Source: an uncultured Clostridia bacterium (GTDB taxonomy: Bacteria > Bacillota > Clostridia > Lachnospirales > CAG-274). Taken from it: DNA of 36,538 nucleotides. The stretch spans positions 1 through 36,538 of the forward strand of contig CALWRD010000105.1 in the NCBI GenBank assembly GCA_944383875.1. The letters are read 5' to 3'. The translations under genes and the position numbers were made by a program. Under the pieces are notes generated by a model. That model did not search any database, was not told the DNA's origin, and saw nothing but the letters and a program-made list of their open reading frames with translations. Shown here piece by piece: positions 1-8,082 of this stretch. Positions within the stretch are counted from its first letter, which is position 1; each line of letters begins with the position of its first letter.

Positions 1-1
1 A

Positions 2-76
2 GAAAAGGAAAAACAGGCTAAGTATACTGCTATGCTTAAAGGTGTAGAGGAGCAGCTTGCAAATCTAAAAAAATAA
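2..76 (+). CDS. C-terminal end of an unidentified protein (partial)
   Basis: An open frame runs in from the left edge and stops at TAA 74-76. The 24 visible residues are charged and helix-forming (rich in Lys, Glu and Gln, ending in LANLKK), as at the end of a coiled coil or long helix. The reading frame is supported by a good terminator directly behind the stop. Too little is visible to name a family. Confidence 0.5.
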   Translation, partial: EKEKQAKYTAMLKGVEEQLANLKK

Positions 77-87
77 TGTTTCTTATG

Positions 88-119
88 GGGCATGGACAAA
101 TGTTTCCGTGCCCTTTTTT
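88..119 (+). terminator. Rho-independent terminator after the first partial gene
   Basis: GGGCATGGA (88-96) pairs with TCCGTGCCC (105-113) with one G-U pair, followed by six T (114-119). It separates the partial gene from the MarR operon promoter. Confidence 0.8.
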
Positions 120-142
120 CGTGAAAAATCGAAAAACTTTGC

Positions 143-171
143 TTGACTTTGATAGAAATAAGTGCTATACT
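143..171 (+). promoter_or_regulatory. Sigma-A promoter of the MarR-MATE operon
   Basis: TTGACT (143-148), a 17-base spacer and TATACT (166-171) form a near-consensus housekeeping promoter. Transcription should start near 178, about 57 bases before the MarR start codon. Confidence 0.8.
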
Positions 172-178
172 CTCGTAG

Positions 179-190
179 TACGAATTCGTA
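179..190. promoter_or_regulatory. Palindromic operator candidate of the MarR-MATE operon
   Basis: TACGAATTCGTA is a perfect 12-base palindrome that begins eight bases after the -10 box and covers the expected transcription start. MarR-family dimers bind palindromes in such places and commonly repress their own operon, so this is the likely autoregulatory site. Binding is inferred. Confidence 0.6.
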
Positions 191-234
191 TTAAGCGAAA
201 ATCAGATGAAAGCAATCAGGGGCTTGAAGGAAAG

Positions 235-687
235 ATGAAGAATAATAGGGACTATATAAGAGAGTTTAATCTTGTTTTAAATAATATAGATGGTCAGTAT
301 TATATTTTTGCAAAGCGTCTTGGAATGAAGGAAAACGAGCTTGCCATACTCTATGCCCTTGACGATGGTGGACGCCATACCCAAAAGGAGATATGTGAGC
401 AGTGGCTTATTCCAAAGACCACTGTAAATACCATAGTCAGGGAGTTTGTTAAGGAGGGCTATATTACCCTCAGCTGTGAGCATAAAAGTAAGGAAAAGAT
501 AATAGCTCTTACGGATAAGGGCAGGAACTATGCCGCCCCCGTACTGGAAAAAATATATGCTGCCGAGGAGCGAGCTATGGAGATGACCGTTGAAAAATAT
601 TCCGACGAGTTTATCCGTGCATTTGAGTGTTTTTCAGATCACTTAAGCCGGGAATTTGAAAAACGATTACCAAAGGAAGGAGAATAA
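235..687 (+). CDS. MarR-family transcriptional regulator
   Basis: A 150-residue winged-helix regulator of usual MarR length. The core contains a helix-turn-helix around residues 45-70 (TQKEICEQ followed by PKTTVNTIVREF) and a wing ending in ALTDKGRNY, which matches the family pattern L-T-x-K-G. The frame is open from 76, but ATG 235 is preferred because an AAGGAAAG ribosome site lies just before it and the upstream part would overlap the promoter and terminator. It sits 3 bp ahead of a MATE efflux pump behind a shared promoter and palindrome, the usual arrangement in which a MarR protein represses a drug or metabolite exporter until a ligand binds. The ligand is unknown. Family assignment is firm; the regulatory role is inferred from context. 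Confidence 0.88.
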   Translation: MKNNRDYIREFNLVLNNIDGQYYIFAKRLGMKENELAILYALDDGGRHTQKEICEQWLIPKTTVNTIVREFVKEGYITLSCEHKSKEKIIALTDKGRNYAAPVLEKIYAAEERAMEMTVEKYSDEFIRAFECFSDHLSREFEKRLPKEGE

Positions 688-690
688 GCT

Positions 691-2037
691 GTGAGTTCAA
701 AAAATTTTTTTGCGGATACACCGCCGATTAAGCTATTTTTTATAGCTGTTATACCGGGTATTATCAGTATGCTGGCATCATCATTATATGGACTGATTGA
801 TGGTGTGTTTGTGGGACGCATATTGGGAGATACCCCCTTTGCTGCCCTTAATCTTGCTTTCCCCTTTGTGGTTATCAACTTTTCCCTTGCGGACCTTATA
901 GGTGTGGGCTCCTCCGTGCCTATTTCCATCAGTCTGGGAAAGGGTGAAGATGATAAGGCTAACAACTACTTTACCTGTGCCTGTCTTATGATACTTGTTA
1001 CAGGTATATTAATGGGTATTATATTGTTTGCTGCAGCTCCCCTGCTCATCGGTTTAATGGGTGCGGAGGGTGAGCTGGCAGTCTTTGCTGTGCGTTACCT
1101 CAGGGTATACGCCATATGTTCCCCGATTACCACTATAGTTTTTGCTATGGATAATTACCTTCGTATCTGTGGAAGGGTACGTACCAGTATGGCTCTTAAC
1201 ATAGCTATGGCTGTAATCAGTGCGGTGCTTGAGTTTATCCTGCTTGGTGTGCTTGGCTGGGACATCAGGGGCGCTGCCATTGCTACCTGTGCCGGTATGT
1301 GCGTATGTGCTATTGCCGCATTTTCTCTTTTTGTACGTGGCAATATGCAGCTTAAGTTGTGCAGACCTAAATTCAGTATGTCAATGATAAGACAGGTAGT
1401 TGCCTGCGGCTGTCCTAATTTTCTTAACAATATAGCAGGAAGGTTGACTTCGATTATTATGAATGTGGTGTTGCTGCGTATGGGCGGCGAGTCCGCTGTT
1501 TCCATATACGGTATACTGCTGTATGTTAACGAGTTTGTTCAGCCTATACTATACGGCATCTGTGATTCTTTACAGCCTGCCGTGGGCTATAACTGGGGTG
1601 CGGCTGATTACAGACGTGTATCGGCGATTGAAAAGTGTTGTTTCACGGCGGCAGCGGTTGTTTCTTTGATTTCATCGGCTGTTATCTTTTTAATACCGGA
1701 AGAGCTTGCATCTCTTTTTGTGGCAGGCTCAAGCAGTGAGTTGATAAGTGCGGCAGGTCAGGCGCTTACCCTTTTCTCCCTTACCTATGTTACAAGGTGG
1801 TTCTCCTTTGCAGCGCAAAGCTATATGCTTGCCGTTGACAGACCCGTTTCCGCTTCCGTTATATCATTTTCCACAGCCTTTATCTTCCCTGTAGTGCTTA
1901 TCGGGGTGCTTTATCCCCTTGGACTTACGGGATTATGGCTCAACTTTGCCGTAACCTCATTGCTTGCGGCGGTGCTTGCAGGGGGTGTATTGGTTGTTTT
2001 TGCAAAGGACTTAAGAAAGCGTAAAATCATTGTATAA
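691..2037 (+). CDS. MATE-family multidrug/cation efflux transporter
   Basis: A 448-residue polytopic membrane protein with about twelve hydrophobic segments, the standard size for the MATE (multi-antimicrobial extrusion) family. It starts at GTG 691, with AAGGAAGGAGAA eight bases upstream. Early residues PIKLFFIAVIPGIISMLASS and GLIDGVFVGRILG match the first MATE helices, and the paired VGYNWGA motif near residue 295 is typical of the second half. MATE proteins export cationic drugs or metabolites using Na+ or H+ gradients. It is co-transcribed with the MarR gene 3 bp upstream, which suggests ligand-induced expression. Substrate unknown. It closes with a strong terminator shared with the convergent esterase gene. 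Confidence 0.9.
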   Translation: MSSKNFFADTPPIKLFFIAVIPGIISMLASSLYGLIDGVFVGRILGDTPFAALNLAFPFVVINFSLADLIGVGSSVPISISLGKGEDDKANNYFTCACLMILVTGILMGIILFAAAPLLIGLMGAEGELAVFAVRYLRVYAICSPITTIVFAMDNYLRICGRVRTSMALNIAMAVISAVLEFILLGVLGWDIRGAAIATCAGMCVCAIAAFSLFVRGNMQLKLCRPKFSMSMIRQVVACGCPNFLNNIAGRLTSIIMNVVLLRMGGESAVSIYGILLYVNEFVQPILYGICDSLQPAVGYNWGAADYRRVSAIEKCCFTAAAVVSLISSAVIFLIPEELASLFVAGSSSELISAAGQALTLFSLTYVTRWFSFAAQSYMLAVDRPVSASVISFSTAFIFPVVLIGVLYPLGLTGLWLNFAVTSLLAAVLAGGVLVVFAKDLRKRKIIV

Positions 2038-2097
2038 AACCGCCTGATTGGGCTTAACCGAATGTAAACTGAGGATACAGTGTCTTATATAAATAAA

Positions 2098-2145
2098 AAT
2101 AATGTACCTGTAAATAAATATTAGTGCAGGTACATTATTTTTTTG
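2098..2145. terminator. Bidirectional terminator between MATE and esterase genes
   Basis: AATAATGTACCTG (2098-2110) and CAGGTACATTATT (2127-2139) form a perfect 13-bp stem with a 16-base loop and a T run on the plus side. The A-rich left arm gives a T run on the minus strand, so it can serve both convergent genes. Confidence 0.85.
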
Positions 2146-2156
2146 CTGTTTTTTAA

Positions 2157-4061
2157 TTAATAATCGTAATCGGGAGCCATGCTTGCTATAAGCTCCTTAT
2201 CATGGTTATAGACAAGGGAGGATTGATCATCAAGTATCATGGTTGCTCCTGTTTCTCTGTTATATGGTTCCCATTCGGGCAGACCCTCTGCCGAAGGTGT
2301 ACCGTATCTTGCAAAGTTTACCCATATCAGGCTCATAGTGTCGGTCAATTCGGGATCATCATCGGTATTGCGGAAGATATAAGGTATTTCCGCACCGTGG
2401 TATGAGCCCATATCTCCCACCTGTTTGGTAAATACATAGGCATAGACAGGTGCACCGTCTTGATCAGCCTTATGGGACATAATTTTAAGCATGGGCAGTC
2501 TTATAAGTGTATCCACGTATTCGGCTGCATCAGGATCCTCATTTGGATAAGCTGCCTCATAGAGGCTCTTTTGTTCATCCGTCATATCGGGATGTGCTGT
2601 GGAGGACATAATATGTGTCCATTCGTTAAGATTGCTGCCGATTAAAAGGGGAATATTCCTGCCTGCTGCTGCAAATCCATCTTCCGTAACCGGATTTTCC
2701 GGCAAAAAGTCTCCGTCAATCACAGGCTCCCATTCAAGGGCATAACCTTCGCCTACCGATACGGGTATGCTGTACTTTTCAGCAATTTCTTGTTGAGCTT
2801 CTGCGGAAGCATCCATAATTTCCTCATTGGATATATCCTGAATTTCATCAATAGTATCTTCTGTTAAGCCTAATTTTTCTACAGTCAATGCACCAAGTTC
2901 AAGGCTTATATCCTTTGACAGGAAGTTGACTCCCATATTTTCAGTGGCGCCGCTTTGGACAATACCCTTGTGGAATAAGCCGCTTGCTTCGGGAGTTGTC
3001 ATCATTGCAAGTACCTTTGCACCGCCGCCGGACTGACCGAAAAGTGTTACATTATCCGGATCGCCGCCGAATTGGGCAATATTGTCATGTATCCATTGCA
3101 AAGCCATTACAATATCTGTCATACCTATGTTATCGGAATTTTTGTATTTTTCGCCGTAAGCCGTTAAGTCAAGGTGTCCGAATACGTTGAGTCTGTGATT
3201 TACCCCTACCACAACAACATCTCCGTATTTGCTTAACTCTGTTCCGTCATAACCTTCCTCATTGGCTGAACCTGTGGAAAATCCACCTCCGTGAAGCCAT
3301 ACCATAACAGGTCGTTTTTCTCCATCGTTGATAGCTGGTGTCCATATATTAAGGTTTTGACAGTTATTGTCTGTGCCTTCTCCGGCATCACTTTCACCAA
3401 TGCCCAGTATAGCTGCCTGTGGAGAAATGTTTCCGTATTCATAGGCGGTACGGATACCTTCCCATGGCTCTACAGGTGAAGCCTGTACAAATTTTTCTTC
3501 AGCTGTGGCATAAGGAACACCCAGATATCTGTAAACGCCGTCATTATATGTTCCCTGAAGTTTACCCTGCTTTGTTGTGACAACAGTATTGTCATTTTCG
3601 GTAATATTATCTGAAACGGTTACTGTTTTTGTGTCTGCATCCCAGCTTGTGCTCAAACCGAAATTATCGGCAATGAAACGGACAGGCAGCATTGTTCTTC
3701 CGTTTAATATGACAGGTGCGGTATCAAGCTCTTTTTCGGTTTCATTGACATAGGCTGTCGTACTGTTTATTTGAAGCTGTATAACATTGTTATTGTATGT
3801 AAGTGTAACTGTTTTATCATTTGAATTAAAATCTACAGCTCCGCCGAAAGCTTCTATTAAGGCTCTTATCGGCAAAAGTGTTCTGTTGTCTATAATGACT
3901 GGAGAAGTATTGCTGTCGTCAATGTTCTGCTCGTTCCCGTTTACTGTCATTACTGGACTGCCTATTGTCATAACAATCTCAGCACTGTTTTGGGCAAATA
4001 TATTTACGGCACTGCCCAGAGAGAAAGTCATGACCATAAATAATGCTGCTATTCTTTTCAT
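2157..4061 (-). CDS. Exported type-B carboxylesterase with N-terminal copper-amine-oxidase-like domain
   Basis: A 634-residue protein. Residues 1-23 are a signal peptide (basic start, hydrophobic core, end near IFAQ). Residues ~30-150 hold two halves of the copper amine oxidase N1-type domain, marked by NRTLLPIRALIEAFGG and GRTMLPVRFIADNFG; in Firmicutes this domain is common on exported wall-associated proteins and is not itself an oxidase. Residues ~160-634 are an alpha/beta hydrolase of the carboxylesterase type B (PnbA) family: oxyanion hole HGGG at 257-260, nucleophile Ser344 in GQSGGG, probable acid Glu480 in SNLNEW, His555 in SYHGAEIP. All catalytic elements are present, so it should be active outside the cell on carboxylic esters, perhaps acylated plant or dietary compounds. 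Start supported by AAGGAGGAAT nine bases upstream. Monocistronic. Confidence 0.9.
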   Translation of the reverse strand: MKRIAALFMVMTFSLGSAVNIFAQNSAEIVMTIGSPVMTVNGNEQNIDDSNTSPVIIDNRTLLPIRALIEAFGGAVDFNSNDKTVTLTYNNNVIQLQINSTTAYVNETEKELDTAPVILNGRTMLPVRFIADNFGLSTSWDADTKTVTVSDNITENDNTVVTTKQGKLQGTYNDGVYRYLGVPYATAEEKFVQASPVEPWEGIRTAYEYGNISPQAAILGIGESDAGEGTDNNCQNLNIWTPAINDGEKRPVMVWLHGGGFSTGSANEEGYDGTELSKYGDVVVVGVNHRLNVFGHLDLTAYGEKYKNSDNIGMTDIVMALQWIHDNIAQFGGDPDNVTLFGQSGGGAKVLAMMTTPEASGLFHKGIVQSGATENMGVNFLSKDISLELGALTVEKLGLTEDTIDEIQDISNEEIMDASAEAQQEIAEKYSIPVSVGEGYALEWEPVIDGDFLPENPVTEDGFAAAGRNIPLLIGSNLNEWTHIMSSTAHPDMTDEQKSLYEAAYPNEDPDAAEYVDTLIRLPMLKIMSHKADQDGAPVYAYVFTKQVGDMGSYHGAEIPYIFRNTDDDPELTDTMSLIWVNFARYGTPSAEGLPEWEPYNRETGATMILDDQSSLVYNHDKELIASMAPDYDY

Positions 4062-4145
4062 ATCGGTATTCCTCCTTATGGTAAGTGTTGATTTAAGTTT
4101 GCAGGGTTATTATGTTTTAAATCCGCAAACTTTTTTTCTAAGTTG

Positions 4146-4151
4146 ATTATA
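4146..4151 (-). promoter_or_regulatory. Probable -10 element for the esterase gene
   Basis: TATAAT on the minus strand, 85 bases upstream of the start codon. No good -35 is visible (weak TTCCAT at 17 bp), which suggests the promoter may need an activator or another sigma factor. Confidence 0.4.
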
Positions 4152-4183
4152 TAAGAGGTTTTGAGTTTATGGAATTGCACATT

Positions 4184-4215
4184 TGTTATAAATCTATAAC
4201 TTTTGGTTTAAACCA
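4184..4215. promoter_or_regulatory. Two inverted repeats upstream of the esterase promoter
   Basis: GTTATA-N4-TATAAC at 4184-4199 and the perfect palindrome TGGTTTAAACCA at 4204-4215 lie 30-70 bp upstream of the likely esterase -10 box. They are possible regulator sites, for example for the neighbouring Xre protein. Function inferred from position only. Confidence 0.35.
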
Positions 4216-4297
4216 TAAGGAGTTATTGGGTGTATACTGTATGAAAATGGCTGAAAAAAAGCAAAATATTGTTTGTCTGCGTCGGTCTTTTCACCTA

Positions 4298-4519
4298 TCA
4301 GCACTTAGGATAGGGTTTTTTTACGTTGGTACGTTCTATTAAGTAATCAACACTTGTATGATGAAAGTCGGCTATTTTTGACAGAATTTCTATGGGGATT
4401 GACCTTTCGTCATTTTCATACCGTGAATATGTTTTTTGGGTTATGTTTAAAACCTTAGCCATATATACCTGAGTTAAGTCCTTATCTTCTCTTAAGTTTC
4501 TTATTCTTATGTATTTCAT
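4298..4519 (-). CDS. Small Xre-family DNA-binding protein
   Basis: A 73-residue protein that is almost wholly one helix-turn-helix domain: RIRNLREDKDLTQVYMAKVL, then TQKTYSRYENDERSIP and ILSKIADFHHTSVDYLIERT, a textbook Cro/C1-type sequence. Start supported by GAGGTGA seven bases upstream. Such lone Xre proteins regulate nearby genes or mobile elements. Here it is flanked by the esterase gene on one side and, divergently, by a promoter-terminator unit without an ORF (4589-4740) on the other; that divergent promoter contains a direct repeat that could be its target. Family firm, target inferred. Confidence 0.88.
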   Translation of the reverse strand: MKYIRIRNLREDKDLTQVYMAKVLNITQKTYSRYENDERSIPIEILSKIADFHHTSVDYLIERTNVKKPYPKC

Positions 4520-4588
4520 AAGTTATCACCTCAGATAAATTCTCTCATATGCCTGAAATGCACATAGCAAAATCGCCAAATTGGACTA

Positions 4589-4617
4589 TTGACTTTTAGA
4601 CTGATATGGACTATAAT
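4589..4617 (+). promoter_or_regulatory. Strong sigma-A promoter driving an ORF-less transcript
   Basis: TTGACT (4589-4594), 17-base spacer, TATAAT (4612-4617). An 8-base direct repeat TGGACTAT occurs at 4582-4589 and 4607-4614, overlapping both promoter elements at a 25-base period, as expected for a regulator binding site. The nearest plus-strand gene starts 470 bases away, beyond a strong terminator. Confidence 0.75.
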
Positions 4618-4623
4618 GTTACT

Positions 4624-4740
4624 AAGTAGTTATGAATTGTGTATTATTCATTTTTTGGGGGTTGAGAGGCTGTATTTTATTTTGGTCTCTTTAATGAAAT
4701 AGGGCAGTACTGTTTTCAGCAACAGTATTGCCCTATTTTT
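4624..4740 (+). ncRNA. Candidate small RNA (~115 nt)
   Basis: Expected transcript from the promoter at 4589-4617 to the terminator at 4697-4740. It has no ORF with a ribosome site; the 5' part is U-rich with a G-rich patch (GGGGGTTGAGAGG at 4657-4669), and the 3' end is a long GC-containing hairpin with a U tail. The layout of promoter, short body and intrinsic terminator is typical of trans-acting sRNAs. No known RNA family was recognised. Confidence 0.55.
4697..4740 (+). terminator. Very strong rho-independent terminator
   Basis: An 18-bp stem (4697-4714 with 4721-4738) containing AGGGCA / TGCCCT, one G-U pair and a six-base loop TTCAGC, with the T-rich tail running from 4735. It would end the candidate sRNA. 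Confidence 0.88.
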
Positions 4741-4910
4741 ATTTTATATACATAAAATAGAGGTAAATTTTTTTCTTTTATGCTTATCGGATTTATCTAT
4801 GTAATTAATAAAATTTTTATTTAATTGTGTTTTAATAGTCTTTTTATTTTCAAATTGCAAACTAAATAAAGCATATACTTCTTTTAAATAATATATTTTT
4901 TATTAAAATA

Positions 4911-4939
4911 TTGCAAAGAGAGTCAAAAACGTGTATACT
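4911..4939 (+). promoter_or_regulatory. Promoter of the envelope-modification block
   Basis: TTGCAA (4911-4916), 17-base spacer, TATACT (4934-4939). It leaves an AT-rich 5' UTR of about 140 bases before the ATG at 5088. The rest of 4741-5087 is AT-rich with nothing else recognisable. Confidence 0.65.
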
Positions 4940-5087
4940 TAATGTATTGGAAACAAAACAAGATAAATAGAAATCGGCGAGGAATATTTTTAGAATATTT
5001 AATGTTAAAACTATAGTGAATATATATAAGCTATATAAAAAATTATAGGTTTACATTGAACAGTAAAATCAGGGGGAGTTACATATA

Positions 5088-7127
5088 ATGTCAATTAATC
5101 AACTAAAAATCCGTAATAATTCTGCAAAAAGCTTGTTAATGACAATTTCTGCTGCAAGTGCAGTGAACTTATTTTTTCAGCTGTCTTTACCAGCAAATTT
5201 ATTAATCTTTGCTGCTATGTACTTTGTAGTAATAAGGTTTCCGTTATCAGACTGGAGAGATGCTTGTGATATTTCTCAGAGTTATGTGCATACCGGTGCT
5301 GCTTTAATGACGCTCGGACTAATATTCAGCGGTTTTAACTCATTTGTTGAAACACGCATACTGTCCGAACAAATAGAAAAACTGGCAAAAATACTTCATT
5401 TACAGCCGTTTGTGCTTGTGCAGTGCATAGCACTGGTATGCTGCGGCATTGGAATATATGCCACATATATTGTATTATGCCGTATTATTGTAATTATAAG
5501 TCAGCTGCTGAATGAGGTTGATTTTGAACGCAATAGGAGGACGATAATTGCAAATTTGAAATCCAACTGGTGGTTCCCTGTCTCTGCAATAGCCTTTTTT
5601 ACCCTGTGTCCGATGAATGATATTGTATCATATGTCAGTCTTTTAATTGCAGGGGTGCTTATAACCTTTTTTGCATCTCAGGTATCATCAATATGGTATA
5701 CACTGTCAAAACGCAGCATAGGTCTTAAAGTCTGGTCATTATTTTGTGCTTTGGGCATCTGTTTGGCTGCCCATGAAAGCTTTTGCTTATATTATATCCC
5801 TTCGTTCAGAATTTTCTGGCTCGGAGCACTCAAAGCAGTGCTGTCTGTTTTTTTTGTTTATTGCTGTGTGCTGACATTCTGGAATAAAATAAGGGAAATT
5901 TTTGCAGAAACAAAGATATTTAAAGAGGTTAAGGACATTGAGTGGATCATTTATATATCCCTTTTTGTATTGGCTATTGTATGGATGATCATCGCTTTCA
6001 GCCAGACAGATGCTCTTTACGGAACCGAGTATAAATGGGATATTATATATACAAGTGATACTCCAATTATAGTTAAAGAGAATGCCTTTATGATTCTTAA
6101 ACATAGAGACAATGATTTAAGACAGCCCTTGTTTGCAGTGTTTGCTGCACCATTTGCAGGTGTCCCTTATCTTATAGGAAGGGTGTTAAGGGTGTCTGAC
6201 TGTGTGAAGGCTATGTTATTAGACAGTATTCAGATACTTATGCTTTTGGTTGCTAATTTTATGATGACAAGAACAATGAAGCTTAATTGTACCAGGCGTA
6301 TCTGTTTTATGGTGCTGTCTTGTTGTACTTATTCATATATGTTGTTTATTCTGATGATGGAGCAATATATAGTAGCCTATTTTTGGTTAATGCTTTTAGT
6401 ATATTGTATTTCGGAAAAAAGGAGCCCGGATCCTGTTGTATTGTGGGGTGCAGGCGGCACTTTGATAACAAATCTTGTGCTGCTGCCTTTTGCATCTGAA
6501 AAAGCCTCACTAAAAAATTATGAAGCCTGGCTCAAGGATATAGTTAAGTCAGTGCTGGCATTTACCGGAATGGTATTGATATTTTGTCGCTTTGAAGTTA
6601 TTTACAGCTCAAAAGAACGCCTGGAGTTTTACAAAATATTTAGCGGAGAGGGTTTGACCATTACGGATAAGTTGTGCCAGTATACCGGGTTTATATCCAG
6701 CTATTTTATTGCTCCCGCGGCAGAGGTGAATGTTACCGATAAGGGACATATTTCCTGGCAGCTGAGCCCCATAACGACCATTAATATTACAGGATTTAGT
6801 ATTTTTGTCCTGGCCGTTATAAGTGCTATATTAAATAGAAACAAAAGATCTGCTTTGCTGGCTGCGGGATGGATTTGTTTTTCTGTGGTAATGCTTGTAG
6901 GACTGGGCTGGGGGACAAAGGAAAACGGACTTATATTGTATTCAATATACTTTGGCTGGGGATTTTTGGTTTTGCTGTTCCAATTGGCGGAAAGAGCGGA
7001 AGAAAGGCTGGGTACAAAGCTGCTTATCCCTGTGTTGAGCATTGCCTGCACAGTTCTGCTCGCTGTTGTCAACATTCCCGCAATTATGGAAATGCTTGGT
7101 TTTGCGGCGACATTTTTCCCAATTTGA
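5088..7127 (+). CDS. Large polytopic membrane protein, possible GT-C-type glycosyltransferase
   Basis: A 679-residue protein with roughly 13-15 hydrophobic segments and no recognised domain name. The largest non-membrane loop (residues ~312-355) contains acidic positions in YKWDIIYTSDTP and a conserved-looking HRDNDLRQPLF. GT-C glycosyltransferases carry their catalytic acidic residue in an external loop and use polyprenyl-phosphate sugars, and the next gene resembles an enzyme making polyprenyl-phosphate ribose, so a membrane sugar transferase is a reasonable guess, not a demonstrated one. Start supported by AGGGGGAG ten bases upstream. The gene is AT-rich and has codon use unlike its neighbours, with many internal hydrophobic TT-rich codons. 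It ends 12 bp before the UbiA-type gene, so the two form an operon. Confidence 0.6.
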   Translation: MSINQLKIRNNSAKSLLMTISAASAVNLFFQLSLPANLLIFAAMYFVVIRFPLSDWRDACDISQSYVHTGAALMTLGLIFSGFNSFVETRILSEQIEKLAKILHLQPFVLVQCIALVCCGIGIYATYIVLCRIIVIISQLLNEVDFERNRRTIIANLKSNWWFPVSAIAFFTLCPMNDIVSYVSLLIAGVLITFFASQVSSIWYTLSKRSIGLKVWSLFCALGICLAAHESFCLYYIPSFRIFWLGALKAVLSVFFVYCCVLTFWNKIREIFAETKIFKEVKDIEWIIYISLFVLAIVWMIIAFSQTDALYGTEYKWDIIYTSDTPIIVKENAFMILKHRDNDLRQPLFAVFAAPFAGVPYLIGRVLRVSDCVKAMLLDSIQILMLLVANFMMTRTMKLNCTRRICFMVLSCCTYSYMLFILMMEQYIVAYFWLMLLVYCISEKRSPDPVVLWGAGGTLITNLVLLPFASEKASLKNYEAWLKDIVKSVLAFTGMVLIFCRFEVIYSSKERLEFYKIFSGEGLTITDKLCQYTGFISSYFIAPAAEVNVTDKGHISWQLSPITTINITGFSIFVLAVISAILNRNKRSALLAAGWICFSVVMLVGLGWGTKENGLILYSIYFGWGFLVLLFQLAERAEERLGTKLLIPVLSIACTVLLAVVNIPAIMEMLGFAATFFPI

Positions 7128-7139
7128 GAGGTATTTATT

Positions 7140-8000
7140 ATGAAAAATTATCTTAAACTTATGCGGGTTCATCACTACATAAAAAATCTTCTTGTTTTTG
7201 CGGCTTTGGGATGCAGCGGCAAATTGTTTGATATGGAGAAACTGATTTCGGGAATAGCTGCGTTTTTAATCTTTTGCATGGTTTCATCAATTGTATACAT
7301 CGTAAATGATGTATGCGACAGCAAAAAAGATAAAAATCATCCTACAAAATGCAAACGCCCTATTGCTGCAGGTACAGTATCTCCCGGGAGTGCATGGATT
7401 CTTGCGGCAGTGCTTTTTATTATTGCAGCCGTATGCAACTGCTTGATCTTTAGTCCTGTGGCAACAGCATTGCTGATCCTTTATTTTGCTATGAACATTG
7501 CTTATAGCTTTGGATTAAAAAATGTTCCTCTTGTTGATATTACTATTTTGGTTGCAGGTTTCCTTATCCGCATTCTTTATGGTGCTATAGTGACAAATAT
7601 TGCCATATCCAACTGGTTGTATCTGACTGTTATTGCCATGTCATTTTATTTTGCACTTGGTAAACGCAGAAATGAGCTTAGGTGGGTTGGAGATAAAGGA
7701 ACAAGACAGGTGCTTAAAGCATACCCAATCGGTTTTCTTGATAAAAATATGGTTATGTGTATGACTTTGGCAAATGTATTTTATGCTTTATGGAGCGTAG
7801 ATAAAAAAACGATTGAATTTTATAACAATCAATACCTAATATTTACAGTTCCTATAGTTATGCTGATTACTATGAAATATAGTTTGGATATAGAAGGAAA
7901 TTCAGTAGGAGACCCGGTGGAGGTACTTTTTCGTGATAAGGTGCTGATTGTACTTTGTGCAGTTTACCTGGCAGTTATGTTTATGCTTTTATATTTATAA
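7140..8000 (+). CDS. UbiA-superfamily prenyltransferase resembling decaprenyl-phosphate phosphoribosyltransferase
   Basis: A 286-residue membrane protein with about nine helices. The first Asp motif is N56-D57-xx-D60-xxx-D64 followed by HPTKCKRPIAAG, and the second region reads AYSFGLKNVPLVDI then GFLIR; these match the DPPR-synthase branch of the UbiA superfamily (Rv3806c type) better than quinone prenyltransferases. That enzyme moves phosphoribose from PRPP to a polyprenyl phosphate, the first step to polyprenyl-phosphate arabinose or ribose donors. Start supported by GAGAGGT eight bases upstream, reading from the preceding stop codon. The epimerase partners (DprE1/DprE2 type) are not in this window, so the final sugar may be ribose or the partners lie elsewhere. 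Assignment by motif; the lipid and sugar are inferred. Confidence 0.75.
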   Translation: MKNYLKLMRVHHYIKNLLVFAALGCSGKLFDMEKLISGIAAFLIFCMVSSIVYIVNDVCDSKKDKNHPTKCKRPIAAGTVSPGSAWILAAVLFIIAAVCNCLIFSPVATALLILYFAMNIAYSFGLKNVPLVDITILVAGFLIRILYGAIVTNIAISNWLYLTVIAMSFYFALGKRRNELRWVGDKGTRQVLKAYPIGFLDKNMVMCMTLANVFYALWSVDKKTIEFYNNQYLIFTVPIVMLITMKYSLDIEGNSVGDPVEVLFRDKVLIVLCAVYLAVMFMLLYL

Positions 8001-8048
8001 AGTAATTATCAGGAACAGCAGCATATGCATTGTTTGGCAGGCAGGATT

Positions 8049-8057
8049 TGCTATAAT
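8049..8057 (+). promoter_or_regulatory. Extended -10 promoter for the acyltransferase gene
   Basis: TGCTATAAT (TG at 8049-8050, TATAAT at 8052-8057), an extended -10 element with only a weak -35. It lies 25 bases upstream of the start, so the acyltransferase gene may be transcribed separately from the two genes before it. Confidence 0.55.
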
Positions 8058-8082
8058 ATAAAAGGAAGTGGATAATTAGGAG

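Noticed and set aside
4294..4322. Plus-strand hairpin CCTATC/GATAGG followed by seven T
   Set aside because: It lies at the end of the minus-strand Xre coding sequence and no plus-strand transcript reaches it clearly; the A/T run codes for Lys-Lys.
4239..4340. 33-codon frame on the plus strand opposite the Xre gene end
   Set aside because: No good promoter for it, overlaps the Xre coding end, and the sequence is not protein-like.
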